Of a DNA stretch of 55,986 nucleotides, positions 51,709-55,986 are shown piece after piece; position 1 is the stretch's first letter, and each line of letters begins with the position of its first letter. Both the position numbers and the translations under genes were made by a program. A model generated the notes under the pieces. That model was not told the origin of the DNA. It worked only from the letters and a program-made list of their open reading frames with translations, and did not search any database. The stretch lies in contig NZ_LWBS01000402.1 in assembly GCF_001652265.1 (NCBI RefSeq), forward strand, positions 1 through 55,986. Direction: 5' to 3'. The stretch comes from Rhizobium leguminosarum. Its GTDB lineage: Bacteria > Pseudomonadota > Alphaproteobacteria > Rhizobiales > Rhizobiaceae.

Positions 51709-52683
51709 ATGTCGAAGTTGAAAACGACAATCCTGACGGGGTTTCTGGGCGCGGGGAAGACAACCCTGCTGAACCGGATCTTGAGCTTGGGAAGCGCCGA
51801 GCGTGTCGCCGTCATCGTCAACGAGTATGGGGAGGTCGGGATAGATGGACAGCTCGTCGTTCAGACCAAGGATGAAATCGTCGAACTCAACAATGGTTGC
51901 ATTTGCTGCACGGTCCGTGACGATCTTATCGCCGCCATCCGCAGCCTGCTCGCATCTGGACGACCAATCGACCGTTTCATAATCGAGACGTCGGGGCTCG
52001 CCGACCCCGCCCCGGTCATACAGTCGTTCATTCTCGACGAGGTTCTATCGGCAAGGCTTGAGCTCGATGCGATCGTGACAGTCGTCGACGCGCGTTACAT
52101 ATCGCGCCAGCTCTCGCAGGAGGAGGCGGTCGAGCAGATCAGTTTCGCCGACGTCCTCTTGCTCAACAAGATCGATCTTGAAGACGAATATCGTTTGATC
52201 GAAATCGAACGGGACCTGACGAGGCGCAACCCGATGGCCCGGATCATCCGCACAAGTTCCTGCGACGTGGAACTGGCGGACGTCCTGGGAATCGGTGCCT
52301 TCGACCTCAAGAACATTCTGGCGATCGATCCGAACATTCTGGACGAACATGCCCACGAGCACGACCAAAGGATCGGCTGCGTCGCTATCCGCGACTACGA
52401 GGCTCTCGACCCGGTCGCCCTCAACGGTTGGCTAACGCGGCTTGTCCAGGAGATCGGCACCGATCTTTTCCGCATGAAGGGCGTATTGAACTTCGCAGGC
52501 GAGGCGCGGCGATACGTCTTCCATGGCGTCCATATGACCCTGGAAGGACGCCCCGGCAAGATCTGGCATCCCTCGGAGGCTCGCGTTAGCGACATGGTCT
52601 TTATCGGTCGCAATCTGGACGAAGGTGGCTTGCGCGAGGGCTTCAGAAGCTGCCTTGCCAAGCCTCATGCGCTCGCTTCCTGA
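51709..52683 (+). CDS. CobW/G3E-family GTPase metallochaperone
   Basis: A 324-residue G3E GTPase. Walker A is GFLGAGKTTLLN, the metal-binding CxCC motif is C64-I-C66-C67 in NNGCICCTVRDDL, and the guanine-specificity motif is N153KID. A His-rich linker (DEHAHEHDQR) leads into the CobW C-terminal domain. Such proteins deliver cobalt or zinc. Its position just before a cobalt-type nitrile hydratase makes it the probable cobalt insertion chaperone. The ATG at 51709 has a weak GGAG upstream. Confidence 0.92.
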   Translation: MSKLKTTILTGFLGAGKTTLLNRILSLGSAERVAVIVNEYGEVGIDGQLVVQTKDEIVELNNGCICCTVRDDLIAAIRSLLASGRPIDRFIIETSGLADPAPVIQSFILDEVLSARLELDAIVTVVDARYISRQLSQEEAVEQISFADVLLLNKIDLEDEYRLIEIERDLTRRNPMARIIRTSSCDVELADVLGIGAFDLKNILAIDPNILDEHAHEHDQRIGCVAIRDYEALDPVALNGWLTRLVQEIGTDLFRMKGVLNFAGEARRYVFHGVHMTLEGRPGKIWHPSEARVSDMVFIGRNLDEGGLREGFRSCLAKPHALAS

Positions 52684-52728
52684 CCCCTTCATTCCGGAAA
52701 TGCCACTTGTCCCTCAAGGAGACCAACC

Positions 52729-53229
52729 ATGCCCCCTCTCGTTGCCTCAATGATCAGCCTTGGCGTCCTGGGCGCGATCGATACCTACATTACTGCAACC
52801 GTATTTCCCGTTCCCGTCTGGGTGACTTTCATCGCCTGGGCTTCCTTCTTCGCTTGCGGCGGTGGCCAGCGCGGACTGATCAAAAGCATTGTTTCGAACG
52901 GGACGGGCATCATCATCGCCACGATCACGCTCCTGATCATCCAGTTCGGACCAGCCTATCCAATCTGCGCTGCCGTCCTGGTCGGTCTCGGCACGTCGGC
53001 AATGGTCCTGGCTTCCTCCATTCCGATACTGAGCTTCACACCAGCAATCGTCTTTGGCTTCGCCTCCTTTGTTGGCACGACGGCCGCCACCAACACCACC
53101 GTTGTGACCTCCGGCATCAATCATCCAACACTCGTTGCGATGGCCGCCATGCTGCTTGGGGGCGTGTTCGGGTTGCTCTCCGAAACGGGCACCAATCTCC
53201 TGGCGGCCAAGAAGCCGGTCACCGCCTAA
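52729..53229 (+). CDS. DUF1097-family membrane protein
   Basis: A 166-residue integral membrane protein with about five helices and the N-terminal pattern SMISLGVLGAIDTYITATVF typical of DUF1097 (YcdZ-like). The function is unknown for the family. AAGGAG precedes the ATG. Located between the metallochaperone and the NHase beta gene, with short gaps of 45 and 25 bp, it might help uptake of the nitrile, the amide or the metal. Nothing in the sequence decides among these. Confidence 0.8.
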   Translation: MPPLVASMISLGVLGAIDTYITATVFPVPVWVTFIAWASFFACGGGQRGLIKSIVSNGTGIIIATITLLIIQFGPAYPICAAVLVGLGTSAMVLASSIPILSFTPAIVFGFASFVGTTAATNTTVVTSGINHPTLVAMAAMLLGGVFGLLSETGTNLLAAKKPVTA

Positions 53230-53254
53230 TCCGTAACGCAGAAAGGACAACGTC

Positions 53255-53998
53255 ATGAAACTGCAACACTATCTGGGCGGGCTTGAGGGTCTAGGCCCTG
53301 TGAGCACCGAGACTCGCGTTTTCGTCGAGACCTGGGAAACCCGCATCTTCGGCATCCATACGGCGATGATGGCGCTTTCCTCGCAACTGCCACTTCCCCC
53401 GACACCGTCCAAATTCACGACTGTTTGGACATGGGCGGACCTTCGAAAGGGTGCCGAATCCCTGAACCCGTTCGATTATTTCAAATTCCGCTATTACGAA
53501 AAATGGCTCGGCGGCATCTCCGGCTACTTCATCGACAACGAATATATCACCGCGGACGAACTCGACGCGTTGACGGAAGAATATTATAGCGATCCGTCGA
53601 AGTCGGTTCCGGTCGCCGGCGACGCGGCCATCGACAACCGGGTGGTGCAATATCTCGTCGAAGGCGACAGCCCGAAGCGCGACACCAATGTGTCTTTTGA
53701 TTTCGCGGTCGGCGACTTGGTTTCAATCAAGAACGTTCCCTCCATCGAGCACACCAGGCTTCCAGGCTTTCTTCGCAACAAGAGCGGTACCGTCGAGACG
53801 GTTTATGACGGAGCCTACGTCTACCTTTGCGATACGGGGACAGACGGAATCGGCGCTGCAATGCCCGTCTACTGCATTCGGTTTGAACCGGAAGACCTCT
53901 GGCCCGGCAACACTGAGAAAAACTTCAGTCTCTACGCCGATCTGTATTCGCACTACGTCGAAGCGCCTGCGGCAGCATCTGCCAAACAGGCTGCTTGA
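53255..53998 (+). CDS. nthB: nitrile hydratase beta subunit
   Basis: A 247-residue beta chain of the nitrile hydratase, which hydrates nitriles to amides. The N-terminus MKLQHYLGGLEGLGPVSTET is typical, and the C-terminal SH3-like barrel contains DLVSIKNVPSIEHTRLPGFLRNK. Beta before alpha is the order of cobalt-type enzymes. It is a little longer than the usual 215-235 residues, with an extended acidic/alanine-rich tail. GAAAGGA precedes the ATG. Partner genes follow immediately. Confidence 0.93.
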   Translation: MKLQHYLGGLEGLGPVSTETRVFVETWETRIFGIHTAMMALSSQLPLPPTPSKFTTVWTWADLRKGAESLNPFDYFKFRYYEKWLGGISGYFIDNEYITADELDALTEEYYSDPSKSVPVAGDAAIDNRVVQYLVEGDSPKRDTNVSFDFAVGDLVSIKNVPSIEHTRLPGFLRNKSGTVETVYDGAYVYLCDTGTDGIGAAMPVYCIRFEPEDLWPGNTEKNFSLYADLYSHYVEAPAAASAKQAA

Positions 53999-54026
53999 CC
54001 CGCCATCCAATAGGAGCACACATCAC

Positions 54027-54644
54027 ATGATCGACCGCTTTCAATATCGCGAGGATCGCGAAGCCTACAGCGCCGCGCGGGTCAAGGCTCTCGAAGCCCT
54101 GCTGATCAAAAAGGGTATTATAACGGACAAGACCGTCGACACGGTCCTCGACTTCTTCGAAACGAAGATGGGACCTTTCAACGGTGCAAAGATCGTCGCC
54201 CGAGCCTGGGTTGACCCGTCCTTCAAAGATCGGCTCGTGACAGACACACCTGCGGCGATCGCCGAACTCAATCTGCCCGAGGGCATGGCAGGCGCCGAGG
54301 GTGAGCATATGCGTGCCGTCGCGAACTCGCCGGATGTGCACAACCTTATCATATGCACACTTTGCTCCTGCTATCCCTGGCCGGTCCTGGGGCTGCCTCC
54401 CTACTGGTACAAGGATCCCACCTTTCGCAGCCGCGCCGCCCGCGAACCACGCGCTGTTCTGGGCGAGTTCGGACTCCCGGTCCCCGAGGCCATCGAAATC
54501 AAGGTGTGGGATTCCAGTGCGCAGATCCGCTGGTTCGTCGTTCCTGAACGTCCCGTTGGCACAGAAGGAATGACGGAAGCGGAGCTTGAGGCGCTCGTTA
54601 CTCCCGAGGCTATGATGGGCGTCGCCATCGCCAAGGCCGCGTGA
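54027..54644 (+). CDS. nthA: nitrile hydratase alpha subunit, cobalt type
   Basis: A 205-residue alpha chain carrying the metal site. The motif is C110-TLC-SC115 (ICTLCSCYPWPVLG). Threonine after the first cysteine marks the low-spin Co(III) form, while iron enzymes have serine. C113 and C115 would be oxidised to sulfinic and sulfenic acids as in known enzymes. AGGAG nine bases upstream supports the ATG at 54027. Thiocyanate hydrolase gamma is a close relative, but the beta subunit and accessory gene fit nitrile hydratase better. Confidence 0.94.
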   Translation: MIDRFQYREDREAYSAARVKALEALLIKKGIITDKTVDTVLDFFETKMGPFNGAKIVARAWVDPSFKDRLVTDTPAAIAELNLPEGMAGAEGEHMRAVANSPDVHNLIICTLCSCYPWPVLGLPPYWYKDPTFRSRAAREPRAVLGEFGLPVPEAIEIKVWDSSAQIRWFVVPERPVGTEGMTEAELEALVTPEAMMGVAIAKAA

Positions 54645-54982
54645 GGCCGTCGACGATGCTGACTCAGTTCGAGCACTTCGCAATCACCGAGATGATGGGG
54701 AAGACCGACAATCCGCCTCGCGCCAACGGGTCTCTCTGCTTCGGTTCGCAATGGGAGCGGTCCTCGTTCGGAATGGCCCTGGCGCTCGCCAAGAACGGCA
54801 TTTTTGAATGGGATGATTTTCGCGACGAACTCATCTCGACGATCAAGGCCTGGGAGGATGCCCATCCTGTCGATCGCTCGACATGGAACTACTACGACCA
54901 GTTCCTGGCGGCGCTTGAGAAGGCAGTCGTCAAGGCTGGCATCATCGACCCCGAAGAGATCCGGGCCGTGCTCGCGGCCTGA
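54641..54982 (+). CDS. nitrile hydratase accessory/activator protein
   Basis: A 113-residue small protein with PPRANGSLCFGSQWERSSFG and ALAKNGIFEWDDFRDELI, matching the beta-like activator (P14K/NhlE type) that exchanges the alpha subunit and inserts cobalt. The GTG at 54641 overlaps the alpha stop (GTGA). An ATG at 54656 (MLTQFEHFAI) is an alternative and would give 108 residues. It completes the beta-alpha-activator order of cobalt-type operons. Confidence 0.9.
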   Translation: MRPSTMLTQFEHFAITEMMGKTDNPPRANGSLCFGSQWERSSFGMALALAKNGIFEWDDFRDELISTIKAWEDAHPVDRSTWNYYDQFLAALEKAVVKAGIIDPEEIRAVLAA

Positions 54983-55042
54983 TCAAAAACATCAACAGAT
55001 ACGTCGCAAAGGGCACGCCGCCCGTCTCGAAAGGTACGAAAA

Positions 55043-55231
55043 ATGTCAGTATCCGCAACATCAACCATCTCGACGCCCATCATAGCGAACTCCGCAGCCA
55101 GAATTCTTCAGGCGGCTATGGCCTTGTGCTTTGGCGCGATCATCGTCGGCTTTGTAGGGTTTTCCCATATCGAGATCGTTCACAACGCAGCGCATGACAC
55201 CCGTCATGCCAATGCGTTTCCTTGCCACTGA
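55043..55231 (+). CDS. cbtB: CbtB-family cobalt transporter subunit
   Basis: A 62-residue protein with one helix (LQAAMALCFGAIIVGFVGF) and the C-terminal CbtB signature HNAAHDTRHANAFPCH, whose histidines are thought to bind cobalt. CbtB is paired with CbtA, as here. AAAGGT precedes the ATG. Many cbtAB operons carry a B12 riboswitch; none is visible here, consistent with supply to nitrile hydratase rather than to cobalamin synthesis. Confidence 0.9.
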   Translation: MSVSATSTISTPIIANSAARILQAAMALCFGAIIVGFVGFSHIEIVHNAAHDTRHANAFPCH

Positions 55232-55242
55232 GGGCCTCTAAA

Positions 55243-55968
55243 ATGTCTTTGTTTCGCTCCATCGTTTTTACCGCTGCCCTTACCGGCGTCATCGTTGGTG
55301 TGTCCGTAAGCGCGGTTCAGTTTGCCGGCACAAGCCAGTTGATCGCCAAGGCGGAGGTCTACGAAAAAGCGGGCGAAGTGGAGCCCCAGGCGATCACCAC
55401 GTCCCCCATGGTGGATGCCCACGTCCATGACGCTGGTCACGATCACGAAGAAGGCGCCTGGGAACCCGCAGACGGGTTTGAACGAATGGCGTTCACGGTG
55501 GCCGCCAACATGCTGACCGCGATTGGATATGCGCTGGCGCTTTGTGGCCTTATCGCGATGCGCGGAAAACCGGTGACGTGGCGCGAAGGCCTGCTTTGGG
55601 GATTGGCAGGGTTCGCATGTGTCATGATCGCTCCCATGCTGGGTCTGCCGCCGGAGCTGCCAGGGACACCTTCCGCTCCGCTTGGTGACCGGCAACTCTG
55701 GTGGATCGGAACCGCCCTTGCAACTGCTGCAGGTATCGGACTGATTTCATTCAAGCGTAAGCCATGGGCGGCCCTGGTTGCCATCGCGCTGATCGCCGCG
55801 CCTCATCTGATCGGCGCGCCTGCGGCCCCGCAAGGAATGCACGCGCTGGCACCGGAAGCTCTCGAGCATCAATTCGTTGCCGCGGCGGTCATGACCAGCC
55901 TCTTGTTCTGGGCGCTCCTGGGCTCGTTGAGCGGGACACTCTTCAACCGCTTCGAACGCACGACGTGA
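55243..55968 (+). CDS. cbtA: CbtA-family cobalt transporter
   Basis: A 241-residue membrane protein with about five helices, beginning SLFRSIVFTAALTGVIVGVS. A His-rich loop (DAHVHDAGHDHEEGAWEP) after the first helix probably binds cobalt. The ATG at 55243 follows the cbtB stop by 11 bp. It is complete within the window, ending 18 bp before the edge. Together with CbtB and the CobW-like GTPase it gives an uptake-to-insertion route for cobalt. Confidence 0.9.
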   Translation: MSLFRSIVFTAALTGVIVGVSVSAVQFAGTSQLIAKAEVYEKAGEVEPQAITTSPMVDAHVHDAGHDHEEGAWEPADGFERMAFTVAANMLTAIGYALALCGLIAMRGKPVTWREGLLWGLAGFACVMIAPMLGLPPELPGTPSAPLGDRQLWWIGTALATAAGIGLISFKRKPWAALVAIALIAAPHLIGAPAAPQGMHALAPEALEHQFVAAAVMTSLLFWALLGSLSGTLFNRFERTT

Positions 55969-55986
55969 GCAACGAAACGATATGAT

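Noticed and set aside
51175..55042. Cobalamin riboswitch before the CobW-like or cbtB genes
   Set aside because: I found no GCCACTG-type B12 box or typical leader length in front of either gene.

Overview
The window looks like accessory (probably plasmid) DNA of a Rhizobiales bacterium of the Rhizobium/Agrobacterium/Ensifer type. It consists of blocks of catabolic and transport operons separated by IS wreckage (IS6 and IS66 families, a serine-recombinase element) and gene remnants. ABC, LysR, GntR, Lrp and sigma-54 modules of rhizobial style are abundant. No rRNA, tRNA, CRISPR array or replication origin was seen. The species assignment is inference.

0-1.8 kb: the N-terminal stub of an IS6-family transposase at the left edge, a cspA cold-shock gene, a broken RelE/HigB-like toxin, and a multiply frameshifted IS6 transposase. 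1.9-14.2 kb: a tightly packed plus-strand operon encoding an old-yellow-enzyme flavin reductase, three membrane-anchored di-heme c-type cytochromes, a small four-helix membrane protein, a GMC flavin oxidoreductase and a polytopic patatin lipase. Its substrate is unknown; I consider it one of the two best candidates for an undescribed system. 14.2-19.4 kb: decayed DNA holding a Fic pseudogene, an IS66 transposase split by a 2.58-kb serine-recombinase element, and remnants of a FAD monooxygenase and an ACT-domain protein.

19.6-30.1 kb: a minus-strand polyamine-type ABC importer faces a plus-strand operon of a hydroxylysine-kinase-like phosphotransferase, an AGXT2L-like PLP enzyme and an aldehyde dehydrogenase, followed by a GntR/FCD regulator. 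Together these suggest uptake of an amino alcohol, its phosphorylation, phospho-elimination to an aldehyde, and oxidation. Palindromic TGATGCATCA-like sites in the shared upstream region could be the operator. 30.2-32.8 kb: an ArgP-like LysR gene diverges from a LysE/RhtB exporter and a DapA-like aldolase.

33.0-44.0 kb: a twelve-gene minus-strand operon encodes a polar amino acid ABC importer, a gamma-family PLP lyase, a Gdx-type SMR exporter, homoserine dehydrogenase, aldehyde dehydrogenase, dihydrodipicolinate synthase, aspartase, a ThrB-like protein lacking its catalytic aspartates, and an Lrp regulator. This fits homoserine catabolism: homoserine to aspartate semialdehyde to aspartate to fumarate plus ammonia. 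44.1-46.9 kb: a B3/4-domain protein diverges from an XRE-cupin regulator, followed by a second, atypical gamma-family PLP protein.

47.0-56.0 kb: a sigma-54 activator diverges from an alpha/beta hydrolase and an MHS-type transporter, with a near-consensus -24/-12 promoter and inverted repeats between them. After an intrinsic terminator and about 530 bp without a clear gene comes a cobalt-type nitrile hydratase cluster: a CobW-like GTPase, a DUF1097 membrane protein, NHase beta and alpha, an NHase accessory protein, and the cobalt transporter CbtB/CbtA. No amidase is visible before the window ends.
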